The notes: generated by a model not told the origin, from the letters alone. Counted from the stretch's first letter, positions 44,748-53,338 are shown. The stretch is DNA of 64,000 nucleotides from Neisseria perflava (GCF_024170405.1 NZ_JALJYC010000010.1:1-64000), one strand, 5' to 3'. Translations and numbers: made by a program.

Positions 44748-46115
44748 TTATTTCTTCTCTTTCTCTGGGCGCACCCAGCCTTCAATCACGGTTTGGCGGG
44801 CGCGGGCGACGACCAGTTTGCCCTCTTCGCAGTCTTTGGTAATCGCGCTGCCTGCGCCGGTGGTGACGCGGTTGCCGATTTTCACCGGCGACACAATCAC
44901 GCTGTTGGAACCGATACGCACTTCGTCGCCGATTTCGCTGCGGTATTTATTGACACCGTCGTAGTTGGCGATGATGGTGCCCGCGCCGAAGTTGGTTTTG
45001 CTGCCGACGGTGGCGTCGCCGATGTAGGTCAGGTGGTTGGCTTTGGTGCCGCTGCCGATAGAGGCGTTTTTCACTTCGACGAAGTTGCCGATGTGTACGC
45101 CGTCGGCAAGTTTGGCGTTCGGACGCAGGCGGGCGTACGGGCCGATGTGGTTGTCGGTGCCGACTTCGCAGTCTTCCAAATGCGAGAACGGGGCGATTTT
45201 GCTGCCCGCGCCGATTTTGGCGTTTTTGATGACGCAGTTGGCGCCGATTTCCACATCGTCACCCAGCTCGACATTGCCTTCAATCACGACGTTGACATCA
45301 ATCACCACGTCTTGGCTGTGGGTCAGCGTGCCGCGCAAATCGAAACGCGCCGGGTCGCGCAGGGTTACGCCCGCTTTGAGCAAGGCTTGCGCTTGGTCGC
45401 GTTGGTAAATGCGTTCCAATTCGGCCAGCTGCACTTTATTGTTCACGCCTGCCGCCAGATAAGAGGCGCGTACCTGCACGGGATGAACCGCCACGCCGTC
45501 GCGGTTGGCCAGCGCAATCAGGTCGGTCAGGTAATACTCGCCTTGGGCGTTGTCGCTGGACAAGGCGTTCAGCCATGCTTCCAATTTGCCGTTGGGCAAG
45601 ACCAAAATGCCGGTATTGGTTTCTTTGACGGCTTTTTGCTCGTCGTTGGCGTCTTTTTCTTCGACAATGGCCACGACTTTGTCGCCTTCGCGGATAATGC
45701 GGCCGTAGCCGGTGGGGTCGTCCAACACGTCGGTCAAGAGGCCGACTTCGTCACCGGCGGCGTCCAGCAGGGTTTGCAGTGTTTTGACATCGGTCAGCGG
45801 CACGTCGCCGTACAACACCAGCGTGCTGCCGGTATAGGGCAGGTATGGCAGGGCGGTTTTGACGGCGTGGCCGGTACCGAGTTGCTCGGTTTGCTCGACC
45901 CACTCGACGTCGCGTTGGATTTTGGCCAATACCTGCTCTTTGCCGTGGCCGATGACCACGCAGATGTTTTGCGGATTAAGCTGGGCGGAGGTATCAATCA
46001 CGCGCTGCAACATCGGCTCGCCGCCGATTTCGTGCAACACCTTGGGCATTTTGGAATACATGCGCGTGCCTTTGCCGGCCGCGAGGATAACGATGTTTAA
46101 AGGGGTTTGACTCAT
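44748..46115 (-). CDS. glmU: Bifunctional UDP-N-acetylglucosamine pyrophosphorylase / glucosamine-1-phosphate acetyltransferase
   Basis: A 455-residue GlmU. The uridylyltransferase domain begins LNIVILAAGKGTRMYSKMPK and contains VLYGDVPLTDV. The C-terminal left-handed beta-helix carries ANHLTYIGDATVGSKTNFGAGTI, NYDGVNKYRSEIGDEV and IGSNSVIVSPVKIG. It makes UDP-GlcNAc. An upstream in-frame start at 46229 is rejected; the ATG at 46115 opens the conserved domain. A small lipoprotein gene precedes it in the same direction. Confidence 0.97.
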   Translation of the reverse strand: MSQTPLNIVILAAGKGTRMYSKMPKVLHEIGGEPMLQRVIDTSAQLNPQNICVVIGHGKEQVLAKIQRDVEWVEQTEQLGTGHAVKTALPYLPYTGSTLVLYGDVPLTDVKTLQTLLDAAGDEVGLLTDVLDDPTGYGRIIREGDKVVAIVEEKDANDEQKAVKETNTGILVLPNGKLEAWLNALSSDNAQGEYYLTDLIALANRDGVAVHPVQVRASYLAAGVNNKVQLAELERIYQRDQAQALLKAGVTLRDPARFDLRGTLTHSQDVVIDVNVVIEGNVELGDDVEIGANCVIKNAKIGAGSKIAPFSHLEDCEVGTDNHIGPYARLRPNAKLADGVHIGNFVEVKNASIGSGTKANHLTYIGDATVGSKTNFGAGTIIANYDGVNKYRSEIGDEVRIGSNSVIVSPVKIGNRVTTGAGSAITKDCEEGKLVVARARQTVIEGWVRPEKEKK

Positions 46116-46293
46116 AAGATGATGACCTTCGTAAATTCGGTAGATGAAAACAGCCGCTCCTGCCGACGGTGGGTCGGGAGGCCGGCCATGCAAGATGTTT
46201 GTGCAAGCGGATGGGGCGGCAGGCGGCAAAAAATGTCTGCTGTGCAGCGGCTGCTTTTGCCGTATGCCGTGGGGTTTTCAGACAGCCTTGCTG

Positions 46294-46569
46294 TTATTCG
46301 GCCGTTTCGCTGCTTTGCGCGCCGGGCTGTTGCCAAGTTGTGCCGCGCACTTCCTGCTCGGTGCGGCTGTTGGGCTTGACGGCGTGTTGCTCGGGGCGGA
46401 ACTGGTTGTAGTTCATGTTGCGCGAATACGTGCCGTCTTGGTAATACACGCGTGTACCCTGTTCGTATTTTTGGCGCAGCGCGGTGGTGCCGTCGGGCTT
46501 TTGATAGGTTTCCCAAGTGCAGCCGCTCAGGGCGGCGGCAGCGGCAATCATTAGGGCTAAGTAACGCAT
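46294..46569 (-). CDS. Small lipoprotein of unknown function
   Basis: A 91-residue protein with a lipoprotein signal (MRYLALMIAAAAALSGCTW, lipobox Cys about 17). The mature part is hydrophilic, rich in Tyr, Gln and Arg, with a repetitive feel (TYQKPDGTTALRQKYEQGTRVYYQDGTYSRN in two parts) and no recognised domain. It is probably anchored in the inner leaflet of the outer membrane. The ATG is at 46569, preceded by AAGGAAACC. It may be co-transcribed with glmU 178 bp downstream. Confidence 0.75.
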   Translation of the reverse strand: MRYLALMIAAAAALSGCTWETYQKPDGTTALRQKYEQGTRVYYQDGTYSRNMNYNQFRPEQHAVKPNSRTEQEVRGTTWQQPGAQSSETAE

Positions 46570-46611
46570 GATGTCGGTTTCCTTGTGTTTGAACGGGATG
46601 GGCAGAATATG

Positions 46612-47304
46612 TTATTGAGGCTTATTGTAGTGGATTTCAGACGGCAAATCATCGGCCTTTGTGTGATTTTTCGCTGCCCAAGCGCCCAATACCGCCATAT
46701 CGTGCGCGGCAAAATCGACAAAGGGCAAATCGTGGCTCTTCTGCCCGAACCACACCGTACCCATGCCCAGCGCTTTGGCGGCGTGCAGGTTGTCGGCGCT
46801 GTCGTCTATCATGATACAGTTTGCCGGTGTCGTGCGCAGTAAGCGACAAACGGTCAGATAGGCTTGCGGATTGGGCTTGTAGAGGAGGTCGAAATCTTCC
46901 GTGCCTGCCAGCAGCTCGAAATAGGGGGTAATGCCCATCGCGTCGGTGAGGGCGCGCACGTAAAACGACGGGCCGTTGGAAAACACGGCCTTGTGCCCTT
47001 TCAGACGGCCTAATGCTTCATGCGTTCCCACCATCGGCGTGAGTTTGCTTAAAATCTGCGGCAGCGGGTGGCATTCGCGCAAAAATTCGCCGATGTCGAT
47101 TTCGGGGTGGTGGATTTGCAAACCGGCCAGCGTTGCGCCGTAGCGGTGCCAATAGTCTTGGCGCAGCTGCGAGGCTTGCTCGCGCGGCAGGTTCAGACGG
47201 CCTGCCATGTAGTTGGTCATGCTGGTGTTGATGAGTTGGAAAATGCCGGCGTCGGCATTGTGCAGGGTGTTGTCGAGGTCAAACAGCCAAACGGTTTCGC
47301 TCAT
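46612..47304 (-). CDS. HAD-family hydrolase, pyrimidine 5'-nucleotidase type
   Basis: A 230-residue HAD phosphatase. Motif I is WLFDLDNTLHNA, motif II is AVFSNGPSFYV, motif III is the Lys in YKPNPQAYL, and motif IV is CIMIDDSADNLHAAKALGMGTV. The helical cap (INTSMTNYMAGRLNLPREQAS) resembles SDT1-type pyrimidine 5'-nucleotidases, which dephosphorylate UMP/CMP, but the substrate is not proven. The reading frame extends much further upstream; the ATG at 47304 is chosen because motif I follows directly. Confidence 0.85.
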   Translation of the reverse strand: MSETVWLFDLDNTLHNADAGIFQLINTSMTNYMAGRLNLPREQASQLRQDYWHRYGATLAGLQIHHPEIDIGEFLRECHPLPQILSKLTPMVGTHEALGRLKGHKAVFSNGPSFYVRALTDAMGITPYFELLAGTEDFDLLYKPNPQAYLTVCRLLRTTPANCIMIDDSADNLHAAKALGMGTVWFGQKSHDLPFVDFAAHDMAVLGAWAAKNHTKADDLPSEIHYNKPQ

Positions 47305-47379
47305 GTTGCTATTGCTGGATTTATTGGTATCATCGCATTGTAACGCATACCTACAACGCATACACACAAGGAAAAAATC

Positions 47380-48381
47380 ATGCAGAAACTGTTTGCCCTG
47401 TTTGCCGCGCTGGTGTTGAGCGCCGCCGCCCACGCACAAACCGAAGTGCGGCTGGCGGTGCACAGCTCGTTCAGCCTGCCCAAAGCAGCCATCGCGCAAT
47501 TTGAAAAAGACAACCGCGCCAAAGTTGTCGTGATTAAAGCGGGCGACGCGGGCGAAATGCTCAACAAGCTGATTCTCAGCCGCACCAAACCGATTGCCGA
47601 CGCGGTTTACGGCATTGACAACACTTCCATAGGCAAGGCGCAGCAGGCGGGGATTTTGGCCGACAAGCAGCCTGCTTCCGCGCCGCTCAACGCTGCCATG
47701 CCCGTGATACCGGCGGTGGATTACGGCTATGTGGCGCTGAACTACGACAAGCAATGGTTTGCGCAAAAAAAGCTGCTGTTGCCGCAATCTTTGCAGGATT
47801 TGACCAAGCCTCAGTATAAAAATTTACTGGTTGTGCCCAACCCCGCCACGTCCAGCCCGGGTTTGGCTTTTTTGCTGGCGAACATCGGCGGCATGGGCGA
47901 AGAGGGCGCGTTTCAATGGTGGGGTAAAATGCGCGCCAACGGCGTGAAAGTGGCCAAAGGCTGGAGCGACGCCTATTACACCGACTTTACCCGCAACGGC
48001 GGCGCGTATCCGCTGATTGTCAGCTACGCCACCAGCCCGGCGGCGGAGGTGTATTTCAGCAAGGGCAAATACCAAACGCCGCCCACCGGCAATTTATTCT
48101 TGAAAGGCGGCGTGTTCCGCCAAGTGGAAGGCGCGGCGGTATTGAAAGGGGCGCAGCAGCCCGCGCTGGCGGCGAAGTTGGTGCAATGGCTGCAAAATCG
48201 CGCCGTGCAGCAGGCCGTGCCGTCTGAAATGTGGGTGTATCCGGCGGTAAAAGGTACGCCGCTGCCCAAAGTCTATGAATTTGCGCAAACGCCGAAATTT
48301 ACCGATTCGCCCAGTCGTGCAGATATTAACAGCAAGCAGAAACAGTGGGTCAGCCGTTGGACGAAAACGGTGTTGCGTTAG
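47380..48381 (+). CDS. thiB: Thiamine-binding periplasmic protein (ThiB-like), orphan
   Basis: A 333-residue exported binding protein. The signal is MQKLFALFAALVLSAAAHA, followed by TEVRLAVHSSFSLPKAAIAQF and AGDAGEMLNKLILSRTKPIADAVYGIDN, as in TbpA/ThiB. Tryptophan-rich segments (GAFQWWGKMRANGVKVAKGW) fit thiamine or TPP stacking. ThiP permease and ThiQ ATPase genes are not adjacent, so the transporter genes lie elsewhere or the protein serves another system. The ATG at 47380 follows AAGGAAAAAATC. No TPP riboswitch is recognised in the 75-bp leader. Confidence 0.87.
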   Translation: MQKLFALFAALVLSAAAHAQTEVRLAVHSSFSLPKAAIAQFEKDNRAKVVVIKAGDAGEMLNKLILSRTKPIADAVYGIDNTSIGKAQQAGILADKQPASAPLNAAMPVIPAVDYGYVALNYDKQWFAQKKLLLPQSLQDLTKPQYKNLLVVPNPATSSPGLAFLLANIGGMGEEGAFQWWGKMRANGVKVAKGWSDAYYTDFTRNGGAYPLIVSYATSPAAEVYFSKGKYQTPPTGNLFLKGGVFRQVEGAAVLKGAQQPALAAKLVQWLQNRAVQQAVPSEMWVYPAVKGTPLPKVYEFAQTPKFTDSPSRADINSKQKQWVSRWTKTVLR

Positions 48382-48394
48382 CCCCAAAAAAGCC

Positions 48395-48435
48395 GAAGGC
48401 CGTCTGAAACGGAATGTCGTTTCAGACGGCCTTTT
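48395..48435. terminator. DUS inverted-repeat terminator between thiB and mntP
   Basis: GAAGGCCGTCTGAAACG and complement, shared by two convergent genes. Confidence 0.82.
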
Positions 48436-48456
48436 CGATGAGAAAATTATGTGAGA

Positions 48457-49029
48457 TTACAGCTTAAACACATGCTCGGCTAATATCGACGCGCCGATTA
48501 AAATCAGCACCAAGCCGCCGAGAATTTCCGCTTTATTGCCGATACGTTTGCCCAAACCGCGCCCCAAGTGCAGGCCGATAAAGACCATCAGCGCGGTGGC
48601 GCAGCCGATGGTGGCGGCGGTAACGTAGATGTTGATGTCGAGGAAGGCCAAACCCACGCCGACAGCCATCGAATCAATGCTGGTGGCAAACGCCGTGCCG
48701 ACGGTGGCCATCAGGTTTTGGCTTTTTTTCGGGGCGTCGTCGTCATCTTCATCGCCCCCTTTCAAACCTTCGTAAATCATTTTGCCGCCGAGCAAGACCA
48801 GTAGCGTGAACGCCAGCCAGTGATCCCAGCCGTCAATAAACGATTTTGCCGCCGTACCGGCCAGCCAGCCGACTAGCGGGGTGATGGCTTCGATAATGCC
48901 AAACAAAAGCGCGGTTTTGACTGCCTCTCCCAAGCGCAGGTTCTGCATGCCCGCGCCCCGCGCAATGGCGGCGGCAAAAGCGTCGGTTGCCATGGCAAAC
49001 GCCAATAATATCAATGCAGAAACACTCAT
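48457..49029 (-). CDS. mntP: Manganese efflux pump MntP (MntX of Neisseria)
   Basis: A 190-residue six-helix protein. The two metal-site motifs are MATDAFAAAIARG (Asp about 16) and FATSIDSMAVGVGLAF (Asp about 117), separated by an acidic loop GGDEDDDDAPKK. It exports manganese to protect iron-dependent metabolism. An in-frame start at 49077 is rejected; the ATG at 49029 opens the first helix and has GGAACTGGA upstream. No manganese riboswitch fits in the short leader. Confidence 0.92.
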   Translation of the reverse strand: MSVSALILLAFAMATDAFAAAIARGAGMQNLRLGEAVKTALLFGIIEAITPLVGWLAGTAAKSFIDGWDHWLAFTLLVLLGGKMIYEGLKGGDEDDDDAPKKSQNLMATVGTAFATSIDSMAVGVGLAFLDINIYVTAATIGCATALMVFIGLHLGRGLGKRIGNKAEILGGLVLILIGASILAEHVFKL

Positions 49030-49104
49030 TCCAGTTCCGATTTCCGAAAGTGCCGAAAACGGTGCATAATACACCAATTCCCTTTACTATTCTATCCGCG
49101 CCGT

Positions 49105-50307
49105 TCAGACGGCCTTTTTCTGCACCAGCCAGCCCGCGCCCACCGCCAGCAAGAGCGGAAACAGCAGCGCCGCCGGTTGGCGCGTCAGCTCCAGCAGAAA
49201 CAAGACCGCCGTCAGCGGCATACGCTGCATAATGCCCAACATCGCCGCCGCGCCGATGACCGACGCCGTGGCGGTCGGCACGTTGGGCAGATAGGCGTTC
49301 CACAGCGGCAGCCAGGCGGCGGTAAAAGTGCTGCCCATCATCATCGACGGCGTAATCAGCCCGCCGAACGCGCCCGCCGCCAGCGCCAGCCAGACCGCAA
49401 TAAATTTCGCCGCCAGCAGCATCAGGCTGTCGCCCCCCGTCAGCATACCGGCAAATTCCAGCTGGTTGCCCGCCTTGCCGTTGCCCAAAATTTCAGGGAA
49501 AGACCCCGCCAACAGCCCGATGAGCGCAAACGCACCCACCGCCAGCCACGCCAGTTTCAGACTGCCGTAGGCTTGCAGCGGCAGGCGGGCAGTGGATTTT
49601 TTAAACACATGCGCCAGAAGCGCCGCGCCCAGTCCGGCCACCACCGCAAACGGCAGCGCCGCATGGGGAATCTCCAAGACCGGCAGCGGATACTGCACCA
49701 AATCGCCCAAAAGCAGGCGCGATACCGCCGTGGCGGTCAACACCGTCAGCGCCACCGCCGCGATATTGGCCGCATTGATGACCAACACCATCGTTTCCAG
49801 CGCAAACACCGTTGCCGCCATCGGCGTGTTATACACCGCCGTCAAACCGGCGGCCGAAGCGCAGGCCAGCAGCATACGCGCTTCGTCGTCGTTCAGCTTT
49901 ACCCGCCGCAGCCAAGCCGTTGCCGCAGCCACGCTCATTTCGCGCGGCGCCACTTCGCGGCCGAGCGGCGAGCCCATGCCGACGGTAATAATCTGCAACA
50001 GCGCATGGACGAAAGTCGTCCGCACCGGCACGCCCTGCTGCGGCTGTTTCAACGATTTGCCGATGGGCACCAGCGGCTTGCCGAAGCGGTGCAGCGCCCA
50101 CCAGCCGAACCCGGCCACCACGCCGCAGGCCAGCAGCGCCCACCAGCGGCGTATCGGCGCAGCCTGCGCCACGCCCTCGCGGAAACTGCCAGCGTGGTAG
50201 CCGAAAGTGGTGTGTTGGATAAAGTGCATGAGTTCGGTCAGGCCGAAACCGATACAGCCGGCAATCACGCCGACCGCCGTCAGCGACACCCAGAAACGCA
50301 GCCGCAT
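49105..50307 (-). CDS. ClC-family chloride channel/transporter
   Basis: A 400-residue ClC protein with about ten membrane helices. The ion-path motifs are GMGSPLGREVAPREM (a divergent form of GREGP retaining the gating-glutamate position), YNTPMAATVFALE and LAAGAFGGLITPSMMMGS. It moves chloride or another anion, possibly exchanging protons. The ATG at 50307 with AGGATGG upstream is chosen over an in-frame ATG at 50409. The last codons are AAG GCC GTC TGA: a DUS provides Ala-Val-stop. Confidence 0.9.
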   Translation of the reverse strand: MRLRFWVSLTAVGVIAGCIGFGLTELMHFIQHTTFGYHAGSFREGVAQAAPIRRWWALLACGVVAGFGWWALHRFGKPLVPIGKSLKQPQQGVPVRTTFVHALLQIITVGMGSPLGREVAPREMSVAAATAWLRRVKLNDDEARMLLACASAAGLTAVYNTPMAATVFALETMVLVINAANIAAVALTVLTATAVSRLLLGDLVQYPLPVLEIPHAALPFAVVAGLGAALLAHVFKKSTARLPLQAYGSLKLAWLAVGAFALIGLLAGSFPEILGNGKAGNQLEFAGMLTGGDSLMLLAAKFIAVWLALAAGAFGGLITPSMMMGSTFTAAWLPLWNAYLPNVPTATASVIGAAAMLGIMQRMPLTAVLFLLELTRQPAALLFPLLLAVGAGWLVQKKAV

Positions 50308-50376
50308 AAGCCATCCTGTTGATTGAAAAAACGCTATTATACCGTGTTGGATACGGTTGGGATTTGGGATAAAGCC

Positions 50377-50430
50377 AGGCCGTCTGAAAACGGCGTTTCT
50401 GCGAAGCAAAAATGGTTTTCAGACGGCCTT
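50377..50430. terminator. DUS-pair hairpin overlapping the end of qseC
   Basis: AGGCCGTCTGAAAACG and its complement with a loop. The right arm contains the qseC stop codon, so coding sequence and terminator overlap. Confidence 0.78.
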
Positions 50431-51795
50431 AAGCCTTACCCGTTTTTTTTCTTCTGCCACCAACCACGCGCTCAGGCCGCCTTCGGCGCGGTTTTCCAAG
50501 TGGAACGCCAAGCCGTGTAACTTAGCGATTTGTTCCACAATCGACAGCCCCAGCCCGCTGCCTTGCGCGTTTTGTCCGGCGGGGCGGTAGAAGCGTTCTT
50601 TAATGCGCGGCAGGTGTTCGGCGGCGATACCGGCGCCGTGGTCGTGCACTTCGATTTTGTCGGCATAGATGTGCAGGCTCACTTCGCTGTGTTCGGGCGA
50701 GTAGCGCACGGCGTTGTCCAACAGATTGCGCAGCATGAGCTGCAAGAGCGCGGGATCGCCCGAGAGTGGCAGCGGATGGTCGGCGATTTCGCGCTTGAGG
50801 CGGATGTGTTTTTCGCGGGCGGCAAGGTTGACGTGTTGCAATACTTGGCCGCTCAATCCTGCCCAGTCTATCGCTTCGCGCCGTTGCAGGGATTGGGCGG
50901 GGTCAAGCCGTGCCAGCGCGAGGAGCTGGTTAATCAGGTGTTCGGCGCGGTCTAGGCTTTGGTGGATTTGCGCGAGGTGGTGCGGCTGCTCGTCGGGTTC
51001 GCTCATCGCCAAAACATCGGTTTGCACTTTCAGCGCGGCCAGCGGGCTGCGCAATTCGTGGGCGGCATCGGCGGTGAAACGCTGCTCGCGCGCGATGGCG
51101 GCGGATACGCGTTCAAACAGGCGGTTGAGGCTGTGTACGACGGGTTGGATTTCCTGCGGCACGGCGGCGGATACGGGCGTGAGGTTATCGGCGCGGCGGC
51201 TGCCGAGTTCGGCGGCCATGCGGTTGAGCGGACGCAGGCTGCGGTTGATGGCGAGGTAGCCCACCCATGCCATCAGCGGCAGGGTCAGAAAATAGGAAAT
51301 CAGCTCGGTCATCAGGCTGCCGGTCAATACGGCCAGCCGTTCGCGCCAGCGCTGCGAGACGGCGACGGTTTGGCCGGTTTCGGGCAGGTGCAGATAGAGA
51401 ATGCGCCAACTGTCGCTCTGCCACGGTGAGCCGCTGTTGACAAAGCCGGGGGTCGTCTGAAACGGAATGTTTTTGCCGTATTCGTCGGCCAGCAGCAGTT
51501 TGCCGGTGATGTCCCACACGGCAAGGCCGTTGTTTTTGTTTTCTGCCTCGCCGATATTGTCTTCGCCTAGCGCGTCTTCGATGGTGGGCAGCAGCAGGGT
51601 CTGCGCCGCATTGACTTTGGGCACGGAGCGGGAAAGCTGGGTCATTTGGGTATCGGCTGCTTCGTTGAGTTCGTGCAACTCAATGCCGAAGGCAACCAGG
51701 CTGGCCGGTATCCAGACAAACAGGACACACAGTATCAGATAAACGGTCAGCCGTTTTTTGATGGAGGTTTCGGGCGGGAGGTTGAGGTGGTACAT
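50419..51795 (-). CDS. qseC: Sensor histidine kinase, QseC/PmrB-like
   Basis: A 458-residue kinase. Two membrane helices (about residues 12-35 and 155-180) enclose a periplasmic sensor of about 120 residues. HAMP, then the H-box AADAAHELRSPLAALKVQTD (about residue 255), N-box LLRNLLDNAVRYSP, and G-boxes VHDHGAGIAAEHL and GSGLGLSIVEQIA follow. It should phosphorylate the regulator encoded just upstream. Separation from that gene is unusual (186 bp with hairpin repeats). The final codons AAG GCC GTC TGA come from a DUS. The ATG at 51795 is chosen over in-frame 51906. Confidence 0.9.
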   Translation of the reverse strand: MYHLNLPPETSIKKRLTVYLILCVLFVWIPASLVAFGIELHELNEAADTQMTQLSRSVPKVNAAQTLLLPTIEDALGEDNIGEAENKNNGLAVWDITGKLLLADEYGKNIPFQTTPGFVNSGSPWQSDSWRILYLHLPETGQTVAVSQRWRERLAVLTGSLMTELISYFLTLPLMAWVGYLAINRSLRPLNRMAAELGSRRADNLTPVSAAVPQEIQPVVHSLNRLFERVSAAIAREQRFTADAAHELRSPLAALKVQTDVLAMSEPDEQPHHLAQIHQSLDRAEHLINQLLALARLDPAQSLQRREAIDWAGLSGQVLQHVNLAAREKHIRLKREIADHPLPLSGDPALLQLMLRNLLDNAVRYSPEHSEVSLHIYADKIEVHDHGAGIAAEHLPRIKERFYRPAGQNAQGSGLGLSIVEQIAKLHGLAFHLENRAEGGLSAWLVAEEKKRVRLKAV

Positions 51796-51860
51796 GATGT
51801 CGGCTTTGTGGAAACGGGATTTCAGACGGCATGATGGCGAGATATGGCGAACGGTGTAGT

Positions 51861-51911
51861 TTGGGATGAAATCCCAACAGGAATTTAGAAAATATTGGGT
51901 TTCCAACCCAA
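51861..51911. repeat. Double hairpin repeat between qseB and qseC
   Basis: Two dyads lie here: TTGGGATGAAATCCCAA (51861-51877) and TTGGGTTTCCAACCCAA (51895-51911). DUS copies flank them at about 51829 and 51923. The second dyad resembles the one at 41688. Confidence 0.68.
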
Positions 51912-51981
51912 GTTACGCTGCCGGCCGTCTGAAAAAAGAAAACGCGTGCGTGGCTGCGCCACACTCTAGGCAAGGTCATTT

Positions 51982-52644
51982 TTACGGCATTTCCCCCAGC
52001 TGATAGCCCAAGCCGCGCTTGGTTTGAATCACGCCGCTGCCGATTTTTTTGCGCAGGTGGTGGATATGCACCTCCACCGCGTTGCTTTCCACTTCCTGCT
52101 CCCAGCCGTAGAGCTTGTCTTCGATTTGGGCGCGGCTGATGATGTGTTTCGGCTGCGACACCAGCATTTCCAACAGCCGCCATTCTTTGGCGGTCAAATC
52201 CAAAGGCCGGCCGTGCAAGGTGGCGGTTTGCGCGGCGGTGTCGAGTACCAGAGCGCCGTAGCTTATGCTGCTGTCGGCTCGGCCTTGCGTGCGGCGCACC
52301 AGCGCATTCAGGCGCGCCGCCACTTCTTCCAGCGCAAACGGTTTGCACAAATAATCATCCGCACCGCCGTTGAGTCCGGCCAAACGGTCGGGCAGCGCGT
52401 CGCGTGCGGTCAAGACCAACACCGGCGTTTCCAAGCCCTGTTTGCGCCAATGGCGCAGGATGTCCATGCCGTCCATACCCGGCAAGCCAAAATCCAACAC
52501 CACCGCGTCGTAAGGCGCTGCCGTCAGCGCGGCCTGCCCCTCGAGGCCGTCTGAAAACCAGTCGGCGGCCATGCCGAGCTTTTTCAGGCCGCTGGCGATG
52601 CCGTCGCCGATGTGCGGGTCGTCTTCAATCAGCAGGATACGCAT
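51982..52644 (-). CDS. qseB: Response regulator, QseB/PmrA-like (OmpR family)
   Basis: A 220-residue OmpR-type regulator. The receiver is RILLIEDDPHIGDGIASGLK, the phospho-acceptor Asp is in AVVLDFGLPGMDG (about residue 51), and the Lys is in CKPFALEEVAARLNALVRRT. The winged helix includes LTAKEWRLLEMLVSQP and SNAVEVHIHHLRKKIGSGVIQTKRGLGYQL. It closely resembles E. coli QseB. CTTAAG-N5-CTTAAG boxes upstream of neighbouring genes are its likely targets. A DUS in frame encodes WFSDGLEG. A lone CTTAAG half-site at about 52669 could allow autoregulation. Confidence 0.92.
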   Translation of the reverse strand: MRILLIEDDPHIGDGIASGLKKLGMAADWFSDGLEGQAALTAAPYDAVVLDFGLPGMDGMDILRHWRKQGLETPVLVLTARDALPDRLAGLNGGADDYLCKPFALEEVAARLNALVRRTQGRADSSISYGALVLDTAAQTATLHGRPLDLTAKEWRLLEMLVSQPKHIISRAQIEDKLYGWEQEVESNAVEVHIHHLRKKIGSGVIQTKRGLGYQLGEMP

Positions 52645-52701
52645 GTCGTTTGCCTTATCGGAAGATTGCTTAAGATAGGGCGGATTATAACTGGTTTCTA
52701 T

Positions 52702-52732
52702 TAGGCCGTCTGAAGCGTTTTTCAGACGGCCT
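52702..52732. repeat. DUS inverted pair upstream of qseB
   Basis: TAGGCCGTCTGAA and TTCAGACGGCCTG with a short loop, lying between the divergent qseB and the broken small gene. Confidence 0.7.
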
Positions 52733-52801
52733 GAAAATATTTTTCTAATTTGTTTCTTTAAAATTCAATGGCTTGAAAATAAATATCGGCAGATGTGGGA
52801 A

Positions 52802-52818
52802 ATTAAGATTGACTTAAG
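52802..52818 (+). promoter_or_regulatory. PmrA/QseB-type box upstream of the broken small gene
   Basis: ATTAAG-ATTGA-CTTAAG, a direct repeat with 11-bp period, 52 bp before the ATG at 52870. It fits the PmrA consensus (half-sites HTTAAK, 5-bp spacer). Confidence 0.7.
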
Positions 52819-52869
52819 TTTGCTTTGTTTAAATACACCCAACGAAACAAACCCACAAAGGAAACCGAG

Positions 52870-53097
52870 ATGAAAACCACCGACAAATTAGCCATGTTGA
52901 TTGCCGCCGCCGGTTTGGCCACCAGCTTTTCCGCGTATGCCGACGAAGGCGAAGTGAACTTAGCGCAAGTGGCGTAGGTGCAGATGATTGAAACCGCGCA
53001 GGCCGAATCCGATGAACCGGCCATCGCAACCGCCGCCGCCAAACCGCAGGATGACGAAATCGCCAAATTCGGCGGCCTGCTGCACTGGTTTTTGTAA
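52870..53097 (+). pseudogene. Small secreted protein interrupted by an in-frame TAG
   Basis: From the ATG at 52870 the frame encodes a signal peptide (MKTTDKLAMLIAAAGL, ending SAYA) and 10 mature residues, then TAG at 52975-52977. It continues in the same frame with coherent sequence (IETAQAESDEPAIATAAA and IAKFGGLLHWFL) to TAA at 53095. The full product would be 75 residues plus the TAG position. AAAGGAAACC is a good ribosome-binding site and a PmrA-like box lies upstream. It is either a nonsense-mutated gene or one read with suppression. The family is unknown. Confidence 0.65.
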
Positions 53098-53122
53098 ACC
53101 GGGCGACAGTTAGGACTGTTTG

Positions 53123-53338
53123 ATGAAGATATTGCGCAAAATATTGACCGCCGCCGTCACCGCCGCAGCGCTGGCTGTGTATCTGGTTTACCGTTGGTAT
53201 CGGCGGCTGGCGCAAGCGCCCAAGCAGGATGAATACCGCGCTTATGCCGCAAAACATCGCGCCAGCCGCTGGCGGGCGGCAGAGAGAAGTTACACTACTT
53301 TTCACGGCTTACAGGTTGCCGTTAGAAATCCACATTAA
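53123..53338 (+). CDS. Small single-pass membrane protein
   Basis: A 71-residue protein. The N-terminal helix (MKILRKILTAAVTAAALAVYLVYR) is followed by a basic Arg/Ala/Tyr-rich tail with YRRLAQAPKQDEYRAYAAKH. The positive-inside rule places the tail in the cytoplasm unless the helix is a cleaved signal. The ATG at 53123 follows TTAGGACTG. It is 25 bp after the broken gene and 48 bp before the PepSY gene, so it is probably in the same transcript. No family is recognised. Confidence 0.6.
   Translation: MKILRKILTAAVTAAALAVYLVYRWYRRLAQAPKQDEYRAYAAKHRASRWRAAERSYTTFHGLQVAVRNPH

Noticed and set aside
44793..46100. 435-codon plus-strand frame opposite glmU
   Set aside because: It is an antisense shadow; composition mirrors glmU and no motif or ribosome-binding site supports it.
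46982..47350. Extension of the HAD hydrolase frame upstream to 47787
   Set aside because: The extension is antisense to thiB and the conserved HAD motif I begins directly after the ATG at 47304.
49177..50322. 381-codon plus-strand frame opposite the ClC gene
   Set aside because: The Arg/Gln/His-rich low-complexity product is typical of an antisense shadow in GC-rich coding DNA.
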